Assembly: GCA_964480525.1 (NCBI GenBank)
Contig: CAYZOV010000014.1
Location: forward strand, 1-40,572
Reading direction: 5' to 3'
Origin: JAAZZIT01 sp964480525
GTDB lineage: Bacteria; Bacillota; Clostridia; Oscillospirales; Ruminococcaceae
Length of the DNA stretch: 40,572 bases
Position 1 is the first letter of the stretch; the number at the start of each line of letters is the position of its first letter. This document shows, piece by piece, positions 1 through 8,011 of the stretch. Made by a program: the position numbers and the translations under genes. The notes under the pieces are model-generated. The model saw nothing but the letters and a program-made list of their open reading frames with translations, made no database searches and was not told where the DNA came from.

Positions 1-374
1 CCCAAATGTAAACCGATAGGTTTACGTTGATTTTACTTTAAACTCTCATCAAACCGGGTACTTTTGCGGTTTCGCTTTAGCGAAATTGCCGTCGCTGTTG
101 ACGGCAAAGCAAAATGCCCAAATGTAAACCGATAGGTTTACGTTGATTTTACTTTAAACTCTCATCAAACCGGGTACTTTTGCGGTTTCGCTTTAGCGAA
201 ATTGCCGTCGCTGTTGACGGCAAAGCAAAATGCCCAAATGTAAACCGATAGGTTTACGTTGATTTTACTTTAAACTCTCATCAAACCGGGTACTTTTGCG
301 GTTTCGCTTTAGCGAAATTGCCGTCGCTGTTGACGGCAAAGCAAAATACCCAAATGTAAACCGATAGGTTTACA
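1..374. repeat. Tandem array of 116-bp hairpin-rich repeats
   Basis: Three complete units start at 1, 117 and 233, followed by a partial unit 349-374; the period is exactly 116 bp and the copies are almost identical. Each unit holds three perfect hairpins. In unit 1 these are GTAAACC-GATA-GGTTTAC (8-25), TTTCGC-TTTA-GCGAAA (70-85) and TTGCCGTC-GCTGTT-GACGGCAA (86-107). The array begins at the window edge, so its full length is unknown. Linkers such as CATCAAACCGGGTACTTTTG recur in altered form near 11795-11815. No open reading frame of note and no CRISPR-like spacers are present. Function unknown. Confidence 0.95.
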
Positions 375-377
375 TTT

Positions 378-406
378 ATTATAACACATATTTTTCATTT
401 TTGCAA
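378..406 (-). promoter_or_regulatory. Sigma-A type promoter facing into the 116-bp array
   Basis: Read on the minus strand: TTGCAA (401-406), 17 bp, TATAAT (378-383). Transcription would start near 371 and run through the repeat array toward the left window edge. It lies just downstream of the femAB-like stop codon, so it does not serve that gene. The match is good but the activity is inferred. Confidence 0.6.
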
Positions 407-418
407 GAGGGGGAAACA

Positions 419-1516
419 TTAGTCTTTTGAACGGTTTTTCAAAAGCTTTAGGGTTTTAAGTCTGTGGAGCTTTCTGTAACATTTTTCGGCAAAGCCCACA
501 AGCTTTTTCTTAAACGGCTTGAATGTGTAGAAAAATTCTCCTGCGTATGTGACAACTTCGCCCTGAAAGCCCTTTTTGAACTTGTAAACGCCGTAGTTAG
601 GGTGAGTTTCGTCCTTGTAAAACGGTATTCCCTGAAAATCGTAAATGAAATTATCCCCGTCGATTGCCCATTTAATCATAGTCCATTGCATTAGATAGTT
701 AGGGTAGGTATTTCTGTGGTGGTTTGCTGACGCTCCGTAAACATAACAGGTCTTGCCTGCGTACTGGGTGGTCACAGCACCCGACACAGGGATAGGCTCC
801 TTGCCCTCTTCCTCGTAGTAGCACACAAAAAGTCGGCAATGCTCCTCGCCCAAAGCGTCAAGCATTTTTGCGAAATACTCCTTTGAACGAATGGAAAATC
901 CGTCACGCTTGCCTGTTTCAATCATCATCGGGTAAAAATCGTCAAGTGCCTCTTTTCCACACGCCTTGCAAACAACGCCCTTTCTGGCGGATTTTCTGAT
1001 TCTGTTTCGCCAATCGGACTTAAAGCTTGCCATAACTTCGTCCTCGGTTTTGCCCTGAATATTTCTTAGCATATAGTTGTTTCTCGCTTGAATAGTCGAA
1101 AGCTCCGGTGCGTCATCAATGTGGCTAAAGCCCAAAGAACGCATAAGTTCGGTAATGTCGGTTTGGTTTTCCTCATAGCACGGGTCCCACATAAATTCGT
1201 AGGAATTGTGCTTTTTCGCCAAAGCCTTTGCACCCTCCAAAAGGTCTGCCAAAGTTTCCTTGTCGTGATAATCGCACACAGGCCCGTGAGGTGCGTACAA
1301 AAATGTACAACCGAAAATCGGCACTTTTTTAATCAAAACAAGACAAGTACCCTTGATTTTTCCGTCCACACCTCTTGAAATAATTGCGTCCCAGCCCCAA
1401 TTATCCTTTACCTTTGTCCATTTAAGCGACTGCATAAATACGCCGTTTTTGTGGGTCTTTGCAAAATTTTCAAATTCCTCGCAAAGGGCAGGGTTATTTT
1501 TATCTAAAATTTCCAT
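419..1516 (-). CDS. FemAB/MurM-type peptidoglycan bridge aminoacyltransferase
   Basis: This 365-aa protein resembles the FemABX/MurM family. Members use aminoacyl-tRNA to add amino acids to the lipid II stem peptide on the inner face of the membrane, building the interpeptide bridge. The N-terminal half has the family pattern of a GNAT-like domain (QSLKWTKVKDNWGWDA near residue 30, then YAPHGP near 75). The C-terminal half has the second acyltransferase-like domain with YGASANHHRNTYPNY and a basic C-terminus. Length is slightly below typical Staphylococcus FemA (about 420 aa), partly because the coiled-coil arm looks short. The start has AAAGGA upstream. It is monocistronic, with its own promoter at 1557-1585. 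A related GNAT enzyme with another acceptor cannot be excluded. Confidence 0.8.
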   Translation of the reverse strand: MEILDKNNPALCEEFENFAKTHKNGVFMQSLKWTKVKDNWGWDAIISRGVDGKIKGTCLVLIKKVPIFGCTFLYAPHGPVCDYHDKETLADLLEGAKALAKKHNSYEFMWDPCYEENQTDITELMRSLGFSHIDDAPELSTIQARNNYMLRNIQGKTEDEVMASFKSDWRNRIRKSARKGVVCKACGKEALDDFYPMMIETGKRDGFSIRSKEYFAKMLDALGEEHCRLFVCYYEEEGKEPIPVSGAVTTQYAGKTCYVYGASANHHRNTYPNYLMQWTMIKWAIDGDNFIYDFQGIPFYKDETHPNYGVYKFKKGFQGEVVTYAGEFFYTFKPFKKKLVGFAEKCYRKLHRLKTLKLLKNRSKD

Positions 1517-1556
1517 AATTTCACATTCCTTTGTTCTGTTTAATCAATCAAATTTC

Positions 1557-1585
1557 AGTATAACACACAATATATTAAAAATCAA
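1557..1585 (-). promoter_or_regulatory. Promoter of the femAB-like gene
   Basis: Minus strand TTGATT (1580-1585), 17-bp spacer, TATACT (1557-1562), about 40 bp upstream of the start codon at 1516. Confidence 0.6.
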
Positions 1586-1655
1586 GACAAAAAGTTTAAA
1601 TTAACCCTACAAAATGGGATTTTGGCGAAATTTAAGTTTTAAATTAAAAAGCCTA

Positions 1656-1684
1656 TTGACAAAAGGCGTATAAAAGAGTAATAT
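1656..1684 (+). promoter_or_regulatory. Promoter of the feo operon
   Basis: TTGACA (1656-1661), 17-bp spacer, TAATAT (1679-1684), followed by a leader of about 75 nt before feoA. No recognisable Fur box (GATAATGATAATCATTATC-like) overlaps it. Confidence 0.7.
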
Positions 1685-1691
1685 TGTATAT

Positions 1692-1746
1692 GGTTAGATG
1701 TGGGTAACTTTTCGGGTATGTTTTACGGTTACTTTCGGCTAACTTT
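1692..1746 (+). promoter_or_regulatory. Iterated and nested-inverted motif in the feo leader
   Basis: The leader contains four closely spaced variants of GGNTANCTTTYC (GGGTAACTTTTC, GGGTATGTTTTAC, GGTTACTTTC, GGCTAACTTTTT). They also form nested inverted pairs: GTTAG 1693-1697 with CTAAC 1739-1743, and GTAAC 1704-1708 with GTTAC 1728-1732. This could be a regulator binding site or an RNA fold; its role is inferred only from position. Confidence 0.35.
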
Positions 1747-1767
1747 TTAGATTTGGAGGAATTTACA

Positions 1768-1989
1768 TTGACGCTAAAAGACGCAAAAATCGGCACAACC
1801 GTTGTTGTTAAGAGGGTAAACGGTGAGGGTGCTATTCGCAGAAGAATTATGGATATGGGCATAACAAAGGGCGTAGAAATTTATCTTAGAAAAACCGCAC
1901 CTCTTGGCGACCCTATCGAGCTTATGGTCAGAGGGTACGAGCTGTCCCTTAGAAAGGCTGACGCAGATATGGTCGAAATAGAAAGCTAA
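1768..1989 (+). CDS. feoA: FeoA, ferrous iron transport protein A
   Basis: A 73-aa SH3-like protein that associates with the FeoB iron channel on the cytoplasmic side. The sequence shows the FeoA pattern: a hydrophobic core (IGTTVVVKRVNGEGAIRRR), RIMDMGITKGVEIYL, then APLGDPIELMVRGYELSLRKADADMVEI, which closes the small barrel. The TTG at 1768 is chosen as start because GGAGGA (1755-1760) lies 7 nt before it. The upstream in-frame TTG at 1753 would overlap that ribosome binding site. feoB follows 12 bp later, so the two are co-transcribed from the promoter at 1656. Confidence 0.9.
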   Translation: MTLKDAKIGTTVVVKRVNGEGAIRRRIMDMGITKGVEIYLRKTAPLGDPIELMVRGYELSLRKADADMVEIES

Positions 1990-2001
1990 GGGGGAGTTAT
2001 T

Positions 2002-4143
2002 GTGGGAATTAAAATAGCGCTTGCGGGAAACCCAAACTCGGGAAAAACTACGCTTTTTAACGCCTTGACGGGTTCAAACCAGTATGTTGGAAACTGGCCG
2101 GGGGTTACGGTTGAGAAAAAAGAGGGCAAATTCAAAGACGACAAGGACGTAATTATTACGGACCTGCCGGGAATTTATTCACTTTCGCCATACACTATGG
2201 AAGAAGTCGTTTCCAGAAATTATCTTGTTAAAGAACGTCCTGACGCAATTTTGAATATTATCGACGGCACAAATATCGAGCGAAATCTTTACCTCACCAC
2301 ACAGCTTGTCGAGCTGGGTATTCCTGTGGTGGGTGCAATCAACATGATGGATATTGTGCGTAAAAACGGGGATATTATCGACACCGAAAAGCTTGGCAAA
2401 AAGCTTGGGTGCAAATTTGTGGAAATATCGGCTTTAAGAGAAACAGGCATTGACGAGGCGATACAGCTTGCGATTGAGGTTGCAAAAGCAAAGGAGCCTG
2501 TAATGTTACAGCACAGCTTTTGTGGCTGTGTTGAACACGCAATAGCTCACATTGAGGAAGCAACCCCACTTCACGATGAAATCGAGGAGCAACAGCAAAG
2601 ATGGTACGCTATTAAGATTTTCGAGCGTGACCAGAGGGTTATCGAGGATTTAAAGCTGTCCGAAAGTGCCGTAAAGCATATCGAAAAGGATATTCAGATG
2701 GCGGAAGCCGAAATGGACGATGACGCAGAAAGTATTATTACAAACGAGCGATATAATTACATAACGTCGGTTTTGAAAACCTGTTATATTAAGAAAAACA
2801 AAGGAAAAGCCACGGTTTCAGACAAAATCGACCGAATTGTCACAAACAGATTTTTAGCAATACCGATTTTCGCACTTATTATGTTTGTGGTTTACTATAT
2901 TTCGGTTTCTACCGTGGGAACGTGGGCGACAGATTTTATGAATGACGGAGTTTTCGGCACAAAGTCGTGGAGTATCCCGACCCTTGTGGGAAAATTTTTG
3001 ACAAAGGTAAACTGTGCCGAATGGCTGTCATCGCTTATTCTTGACGGAATGATAGGTGGCGTGGGTGCTGTTTTGGGATTTGTGCCACAGCTTTTGGTTT
3101 TGTTTTTGTTCCTTGCGTTTTTGGAATCCTGTGGATATATGTCCAGAATTGCGTTTATGATGGACAAAATTTTCAGAAAATTCGGTCTTTCGGGAAAATC
3201 CTTTATCCCTATGCTTATCGGAACAGGCTGCAGCGTTCCGGGAATTATGGCGTCGAGAACTGTGGAAAGCGAAAGCGACAGACGAATGACAATTATCACT
3301 ACGTCGTTTATTCCGTGTGGTGCAAAGGTTCCTCTTATCGGACTTATTGCAGGAGCGTTGTTCGGAAATTCCGGCTGGGTGGCTGTTTCGGCATACTTTG
3401 TGGGAATTTTGGCTGTGCTTGTGTCGGGTTGCATTTTGAAGAAAACAAAGGGCTTTAACAACGAGGAAACGCCGTTTGTTATGGAGCTTCCGGCGTACCA
3501 TATGCCTACTGCGTCAAGCGTTTTGCGTTCGATGTGGGAGCGTGGTTGGAGCTTTATCAAAAAGGCAGGCACGGTAATTCTTTTGTCGGCTGTTGTGCTG
3601 TGGTTCTTGCAGGGATTTGGCTTTACAAACGGCAAATTCGGTATGGTCGAGGATTTGAACAATTCAATTCTCGCAACAATCGGAAAAGGAATCCAGTGGT
3701 TCTTTATCCCACTTGGGTGGGGCGACTGGCGTGCCGCTGTTTCAACTATCACCGGGCTTATCGCAAAGGAAAATATAGTTTCCACATTCGGTGTGCTGTT
3801 TAATTTTTCGGGAGAAATTTCGGAAAACGGAAACGAAATCTGGTCACAGCTTGCTACACTTTTCACTCCGCTTTCAGCGTACAGCTTTTTGATGTTTAAC
3901 CTTTTGTGCGCTCCGTGCTTTGCCGCAATAGGTGCAATCAAGCGTGAAATGAACAGCGGAAAATGGACAGCGTTTGCGTTGCTTTACCAGACGGGATTTG
4001 CGTATGCCGTGTCGTTGTGCATTTACCAGATAGGCTCGGCAATTACGGGAAATCCGAACATTTTGGGGCTTTGCGTAAGTGGCGTAATCATAGCGTTTAT
4101 GCTGTTTATGTTTTTCAGAAAAAACAAGAAAACCGAGGTGTAA
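2002..4143 (+). CDS. feoB: FeoB, ferrous iron transporter
   Basis: This is a 713-aa Fe(II) uptake protein with an N-terminal cytosolic G domain and a polytopic membrane domain. The G1 motif GNPNSGKTT is near residue 9, G3 is DLPG near 53 and G4 is NMMD near 114. A helical GDI-like segment spans about 170-265. Membrane segments start near residue 285 and include two Gate-type regions with the conserved cysteine motifs GTGCSVPGIMASR and TSFIPCGAKVP. The length is typical of Firmicute FeoB. The start is GTG at 2002 behind GGGGGAG. It lies between feoA and a Cys-rich small protein, the usual clostridial feo layout. Confidence 0.96.
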   Translation: MGIKIALAGNPNSGKTTLFNALTGSNQYVGNWPGVTVEKKEGKFKDDKDVIITDLPGIYSLSPYTMEEVVSRNYLVKERPDAILNIIDGTNIERNLYLTTQLVELGIPVVGAINMMDIVRKNGDIIDTEKLGKKLGCKFVEISALRETGIDEAIQLAIEVAKAKEPVMLQHSFCGCVEHAIAHIEEATPLHDEIEEQQQRWYAIKIFERDQRVIEDLKLSESAVKHIEKDIQMAEAEMDDDAESIITNERYNYITSVLKTCYIKKNKGKATVSDKIDRIVTNRFLAIPIFALIMFVVYYISVSTVGTWATDFMNDGVFGTKSWSIPTLVGKFLTKVNCAEWLSSLILDGMIGGVGAVLGFVPQLLVLFLFLAFLESCGYMSRIAFMMDKIFRKFGLSGKSFIPMLIGTGCSVPGIMASRTVESESDRRMTIITTSFIPCGAKVPLIGLIAGALFGNSGWVAVSAYFVGILAVLVSGCILKKTKGFNNEETPFVMELPAYHMPTASSVLRSMWERGWSFIKKAGTVILLSAVVLWFLQGFGFTNGKFGMVEDLNNSILATIGKGIQWFFIPLGWGDWRAAVSTITGLIAKENIVSTFGVLFNFSGEISENGNEIWSQLATLFTPLSAYSFLMFNLLCAPCFAAIGAIKREMNSGKWTAFALLYQTGFAYAVSLCIYQIGSAITGNPNILGLCVSGVIIAFMLFMFFRKNKKTEV

Positions 4144-4150
4144 TTTTTAA

Positions 4151-4318
4151 ATGCTGAAATTTTTCATAGCAAATCTCGGTACGATTTTTGTGGGAATAAT
4201 CGTTTTGGAAATAATTGTTTCGATTATTTTCAAGCTTAAAAAAGACAAAAAACAGGGCAAACTGTCCTGCGGTTGCGGTTGTGAAAACTGCCCCAACGCT
4301 AAAAATTGTCACAAATAA
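4151..4318 (+). CDS. FeoB-associated Cys-rich small membrane protein
   Basis: A 55-aa protein with an N-terminal transmembrane helix (about residues 4-27), a basic stretch KLKKDKKQGK, and a Cys-rich tail SCGCGCENCPNAKNCHK holding five cysteines and one histidine. This matches the FeoB-associated Cys-rich membrane protein family often found directly after feoB. The family may bind iron or assist FeoB, but its biochemical role is not settled. The start ATG lies 7 bp after the feoB stop, and its ribosome binding site (GAGGTG) is formed by the last feoB codons, suggesting coupled translation. Confidence 0.85.
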   Translation: MLKFFIANLGTIFVGIIVLEIIVSIIFKLKKDKKQGKLSCGCGCENCPNAKNCHK

Positions 4319-4321
4319 AAC

Positions 4322-4356
4322 AAACCCTTAGTACGAAAATGTACTAAGGGTTTTTT
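4322..4356. terminator. Bidirectional terminator between feo operon and CBS gene
   Basis: A 13-bp perfect stem (AAACCCTTAGTAC 4322-4334 with GTACTAAGGGTTT 4341-4353), a 6-nt loop and T-runs on the plus strand. The A-rich flank gives a T-run on the other strand too, so it can serve the convergent gene ending at 4366. Confidence 0.85.
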
Positions 4357-4365
4357 AGAGCCTTT

Positions 4366-4797
4366 TTAAGCGAGTTTTGTGCTGTTTTCTGTAGATTTTT
4401 TATGAATGTTATAAATTTTTGAAAGCATGGCTTTACGGGTGATAATGCCCACGAAAAGACCACGGCTGTCAACCACGGGAACAAAGTTTTGCTCCATAAC
4501 ACGCTTGAAAACCGTTTCCATGTCCGTGTCAATCTGCACAGGCGGATTGAATCCCTGTGGCAAAATTTTCAAAACAGGCACGTCCTCCATAAGTTTCAGG
4601 TCGGAAGTTCCACAAGTGAGAATGTATGTGAGAAAATCTTTGTCACGAATTGTGCCGAGATATTCCCCCTCCCTGCTTATAAGCGGTACAGCCGTAAATC
4701 CGTGCGCCTTGAACTTTTCAAGCGCCTGCCTTAATGTACAGTCCGAAACCAAATAATCCACCTGACTTTTATGTAACAAAAGCATTGCAGGGTTCAA
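4366..4797 (-). CDS. CBS-domain pair protein
   Basis: A 143-aa protein made of two CBS repeats, a Bateman module that senses adenine nucleotides or related ligands. The first repeat covers roughly residues 10-60 (VSDCTLRQALEKFKAHGFTAVPLIS then EYLGTIRDKDFL). The second covers 80-130 (IDTDMETVFKRVMEQNFVPVVDSRGLFVGIITRKAML). There is no attached catalytic or DNA-binding domain, so the partner is unknown. The start is TTG at 4797 with AGGAG 8 nt upstream. The in-frame ATG four codons later is too far from the ribosome binding site. Confidence 0.85.
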   Translation of the reverse strand: MNPAMLLLHKSQVDYLVSDCTLRQALEKFKAHGFTAVPLISREGEYLGTIRDKDFLTYILTCGTSDLKLMEDVPVLKILPQGFNPPVQIDTDMETVFKRVMEQNFVPVVDSRGLFVGIITRKAMLSKIYNIHKKSTENSTKLA

Positions 4798-4830
4798 ATC
4801 GTCATCTCCTTTGTTTATTTATCTTATTTA

Positions 4831-4859
4831 ATTGTAACAAAAAATTCTTTATATGTCAA
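4831..4859 (-). promoter_or_regulatory. Promoter of the CBS-pair gene
   Basis: Minus strand TTGACA (4854-4859), 17 bp, TACAAT (4831-4836), about 30 bp upstream of the start. Confidence 0.65.
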
Positions 4860-4887
4860 TAATATTTTTGTGAAAATTCACCCGATT

Positions 4888-6159
4888 TTAAATTTTTTTC
4901 AAAATCCCCTCAACGTGAAAATACGACGCCAGATAAAGGCTTCCGCACACCGCAATCGTACCGTTTTTGCACATATCTTTTGCAATTTTAACCGCCTGCA
5001 AAATGTCGTTTTCGCAAATGGCATTTCCACCGTTTCGGGTGATAATCTCCGCCAATTTCTCTTTCGGTGCGTCCATTTGGGAAAAACCGTCAACCGCAAT
5101 AAATTTGTCAACCACCCCGACAAGATTTTTTACCGCTTCGTCCTGATTTTTGTCGCTGTGCATACCAATCACCGCCACAACGGGTTTTGGGGCGTTTTTC
5201 AAAACCTCGCTAAGTGCCTTTGTGCCGTCGGGGTTATGTCCGCCGTCAACAATCATCAAAGGGTTTTGCCCCACAACCTGACACCTGCCCAAAAGCTGTG
5301 CTTTTTCAAGACCTTTCAAAACCGCCTGACGTGGCACGGGCAGAGTTTCGGTTGCAAATTTCACAGCGTCGATTACGGTCAGAGCGTTTGAAATCTGGTG
5401 TAATCCCTGCATGGATATTTTGTAATTTTCACCTTTATAATTGAATTTTGTGCCGAAAATCCCCATTTCTTCCACCCTACAAAGGCTAAGATTCGGAATA
5501 CAAAGTTGTGATTGCATTTTCATGGCGTATTCTCTGACAACTTTTACCACTCGCATATCGTTGCCAGCCGACAAAACGCAAGGGCAGTTCGGCTTAATTA
5601 TGCCGGCTTTTTGGGTTGCGATTTGTTCCAACGTGTCCCCCAGAATCGCCGTGTGGTCATAAGCCACCGACCCGATAAGACAAACCAGCGGTTTTTCGAT
5701 AACGTTCGTGCTGTCCAAAAGACCGCCCAGACCGGTTTCCAAAATCACCACGTCGCATTTTTCTTCGGCAAAATAGCAAAACCCGATTGCCTGCGTTATT
5801 TCAAACTGGGAAAAATCCGTTCGCAACGGCGATTTTTCCACCAACGGTTTGATTTTTTCCACAATTTCGCAAAGGCGGTTTTTGGGGATATTTTCCCCGT
5901 TGATTCTGATTCTGTCCGAATACTCGATTAAAAAAGGCGACGTGAACAGTCCCGTTTTGTACCCCGCCTTAGCAAAAATTTCGCCTAACATTTGTGCCAT
6001 TGAGCCTTTTCCGTTTGTTCCTGCAATGTGAATAAATCGTAAAGATTTTTGGGGATTCCCTACAATTTCCATAAGTTTTACGGCTCTTGACAGGTCGTTT
6101 GTCCGACTGCCTTTTCGGTCAAAAGAGGAAATATATTCCATACATTCGTTATAATTCAT
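4888..6159 (-). CDS. folC: Folylpolyglutamate / dihydrofolate synthase FolC
   Basis: This Mur-ligase-type enzyme adds glutamate to folates in an ATP-dependent reaction in the cytoplasm. The P-loop HIAGTNGKGSMAQML is near residue 44, followed by the folate-contact region TGLFTSPFLIEYSDRIRING. Downstream are ILETGLGGLLDSTNVI and the C-terminal domain motif VDGGHNPDGTKAL. The ATG at 6159 (MNYNECMEYI) is preferred because AAGGA sits 8 nt upstream. A longer reading from 6213 would overlap the end of uvrC. The resulting 423 aa is normal for the family. It is the last gene of the run metallophosphoesterase-uvrC-folC. Confidence 0.93.
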   Translation of the reverse strand: MNYNECMEYISSFDRKGSRTNDLSRAVKLMEIVGNPQKSLRFIHIAGTNGKGSMAQMLGEIFAKAGYKTGLFTSPFLIEYSDRIRINGENIPKNRLCEIVEKIKPLVEKSPLRTDFSQFEITQAIGFCYFAEEKCDVVILETGLGGLLDSTNVIEKPLVCLIGSVAYDHTAILGDTLEQIATQKAGIIKPNCPCVLSAGNDMRVVKVVREYAMKMQSQLCIPNLSLCRVEEMGIFGTKFNYKGENYKISMQGLHQISNALTVIDAVKFATETLPVPRQAVLKGLEKAQLLGRCQVVGQNPLMIVDGGHNPDGTKALSEVLKNAPKPVVAVIGMHSDKNQDEAVKNLVGVVDKFIAVDGFSQMDAPKEKLAEIITRNGGNAICENDILQAVKIAKDMCKNGTIAVCGSLYLASYFHVEGILKKI

Positions 6160-6169
6160 AATTTGTTCC

Positions 6170-8011
6170 TTAAAGTTCTTTAATAATTTTATAAAGTTCC
6201 GTGGCAATTTCACGGTTTACCCCTGCCACCGTCATAAGCTGTTCAACGTCGGCTTTTTTCAATTCGTCAATGGTTTTGAAATACAAAACAAGCTTTTTCG
6301 CCTTTGCGTCGCCTATGCCTTTGACTTTTGTAAGCTCCATTTGATATGTGGTTTTTTTGTGCCGTGCCGCCTGATATGTGATTGCATATCGGTGTACTTC
6401 GTCCTGTATTTGCGTGATAAGGTTAAACGCAGGGCGATTTTTGGAAACAGAAATTTCCTCACCGCCCGTGGCAATGGCTCTGGTGCGGTGTTTTTCGTCC
6501 TTGACAAGACCGAAAAGTGGCACGTTTACGCCCATTTCTTCAAGCACGGGTGCAACTGCGTTGACGTGACCTTTGCCACCGTCAAGAAAAATCAAGTCGG
6601 GAAGCCGTGCGAAACCCTCGTCCGTTCCCTCAAAATAATTTTTGAATCTTCGCTGTAAAACCTCACGCATACAAGCGTAGTCGTTTTGTTCAAAAACTGT
6701 CTTAATTGAAAACTTTTTGTAAAATTTCTTGTTCGGACGACCGTTTTCAAACACCACCATACCAGCCACCATGTCGCTAGACGCAAGGTTTGAAATGTCG
6801 TAACATTCAATATACTGGGGCGTTTTTGAAAGACCCATTGCTTTTCGCAGTTCTTCCAGAGCCACAATTTCTTTGCCCGTGCGACCGACCTTAATAGAAA
6901 GGTACTCGCTGGCGTTATTTTTTGCCAAAGTCGTCAATCGCAAAAGGCTTCCACGTTTCGGCACAGAAAGTGTAACCGCCCTGTTAGAAATTTTTCGCAA
7001 ATATTTTTCCGTCAGCAAAATGTCCGAAATTTCCCCGTCAAGCAGAATTTCACGGGGGATAACGTCGGGAGAATTATAATATTGAAGCAGAAAATTTTCC
7101 CTCATTGCCACGTCGTCCTCCGCTTCGCCGAGGAAAAAATCCACCTTGTCCGAAAGCCGACCGTTTCGGTACATCAGCACCGACGCACAGGCGTTTTCAC
7201 CGTTTATGGAAATACCCACAACGTCCACGTTTTTAAGGTTTTCGTCAAAAATTTTCTGGTCTTTCGCACCGTTTTGGATTGCGTTAATTCTGTCCCTAAG
7301 CCGTGCCGCAAGTTCAAAATTAAGTTCTTCCGAAGCTTTAAGCATGGCTTTTGTGAGGGTTTCCACCGACACCTGCGAACCCGTGCGAATGTATTCCACC
7401 GCCTGCGCCACGGTTTCGTTATACTCGTCGGCAGGGATTTTTCCCTGACACACGCCCGAACATTGTTTTATATAAAAATTCAAGCAAGGACGTTGTTTTT
7501 TAAAATCCTGCGGAAATTTTTTCTTGCAAGTGGGCAACATAAAAACCCTGTTTGCTTCCTCAACCGCCTGTTTTGCCTGATAACCGCTTGTAAACGGCCC
7601 GATATACTCCGCCTTGTCGTTTTCCTTTTGCAAGGCGTAGGTTATGCGTGGGTACGGCTCGTTTGAAATTTTGATATAACTATACCCCTTGTCGTCCTTT
7701 AGCAAAATATTATATTTCGGCTTATGAAGTTTTATCAGCGAACATTCCAAAACCAGCGCTTCGTACTCGGTGTCGGTGACAATAAAGTCGTAATCGTACA
7801 CCAAAGACACCATTTTCGCAACTTTGGGCAGGTGGTCTGCGCCCTTTCGGAAATAGCTCGTAACACGGTTTCGCAGATTTTTGGCTTTACCAATGTAAAT
7901 AATTTTTAAATTTTCATCTTTCATAATGTAAACGCCAGAAGAAAGCGTGAGTTTTGCCGTTTTGTCACGCAAAAATTCAAGCCGTGGGTTTACGTTTTCG
8001 CTAACGGTCAT
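6170..8011 (-). CDS. uvrC: UvrC, excinuclease ABC subunit C
   Basis: This 613-aa subunit of the UvrABC nucleotide excision repair nuclease makes both incisions around a lesion. The N-terminal GIY-YIG domain reads SGVYIMKDENLKIIYIGKAK (about 20-40). A cysteine cluster follows near 160-190 (CKKKFP, PCLNFYIKQCSGVC), consistent with the iron-sulfur ligands described in UvrC. The UVR helical hairpin is near 205-235 (LNFELAARLRDRI). The RNase H-like domain contains ECYDISN and DLIFLDGGKGH. Two HhH motifs close the protein (VKGIGDAKAKKL, VAGVNREIA). The ribosome binding site is AAGGAG. It overlaps the preceding gene by 11 bp and is followed 10 bp later by folC. Confidence 0.97.
   Translation of the reverse strand: MTVSENVNPRLEFLRDKTAKLTLSSGVYIMKDENLKIIYIGKAKNLRNRVTSYFRKGADHLPKVAKMVSLVYDYDFIVTDTEYEALVLECSLIKLHKPKYNILLKDDKGYSYIKISNEPYPRITYALQKENDKAEYIGPFTSGYQAKQAVEEANRVFMLPTCKKKFPQDFKKQRPCLNFYIKQCSGVCQGKIPADEYNETVAQAVEYIRTGSQVSVETLTKAMLKASEELNFELAARLRDRINAIQNGAKDQKIFDENLKNVDVVGISINGENACASVLMYRNGRLSDKVDFFLGEAEDDVAMRENFLLQYYNSPDVIPREILLDGEISDILLTEKYLRKISNRAVTLSVPKRGSLLRLTTLAKNNASEYLSIKVGRTGKEIVALEELRKAMGLSKTPQYIECYDISNLASSDMVAGMVVFENGRPNKKFYKKFSIKTVFEQNDYACMREVLQRRFKNYFEGTDEGFARLPDLIFLDGGKGHVNAVAPVLEEMGVNVPLFGLVKDEKHRTRAIATGGEEISVSKNRPAFNLITQIQDEVHRYAITYQAARHKKTTYQMELTKVKGIGDAKAKKLVLYFKTIDELKKADVEQLMTVAGVNREIATELYKIIKEL

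Noticed and set aside
1..374. CRISPR array
   Set aside because: The repeats are contiguous 116-bp units with no unique spacers, and no cas genes are present.
2895..3941. Long open frame antisense to feoB (348 codons)
   Set aside because: feoB is unmistakable in the other strand; the antisense frame has no recognisable domain or ribosome binding site and reflects codon bias.
4870..4881. GTGAAAATTCAC palindrome after folC as a terminator
   Set aside because: It lacks a GC-rich stem and loop and is not followed by a T-run; probably chance or a binding site.
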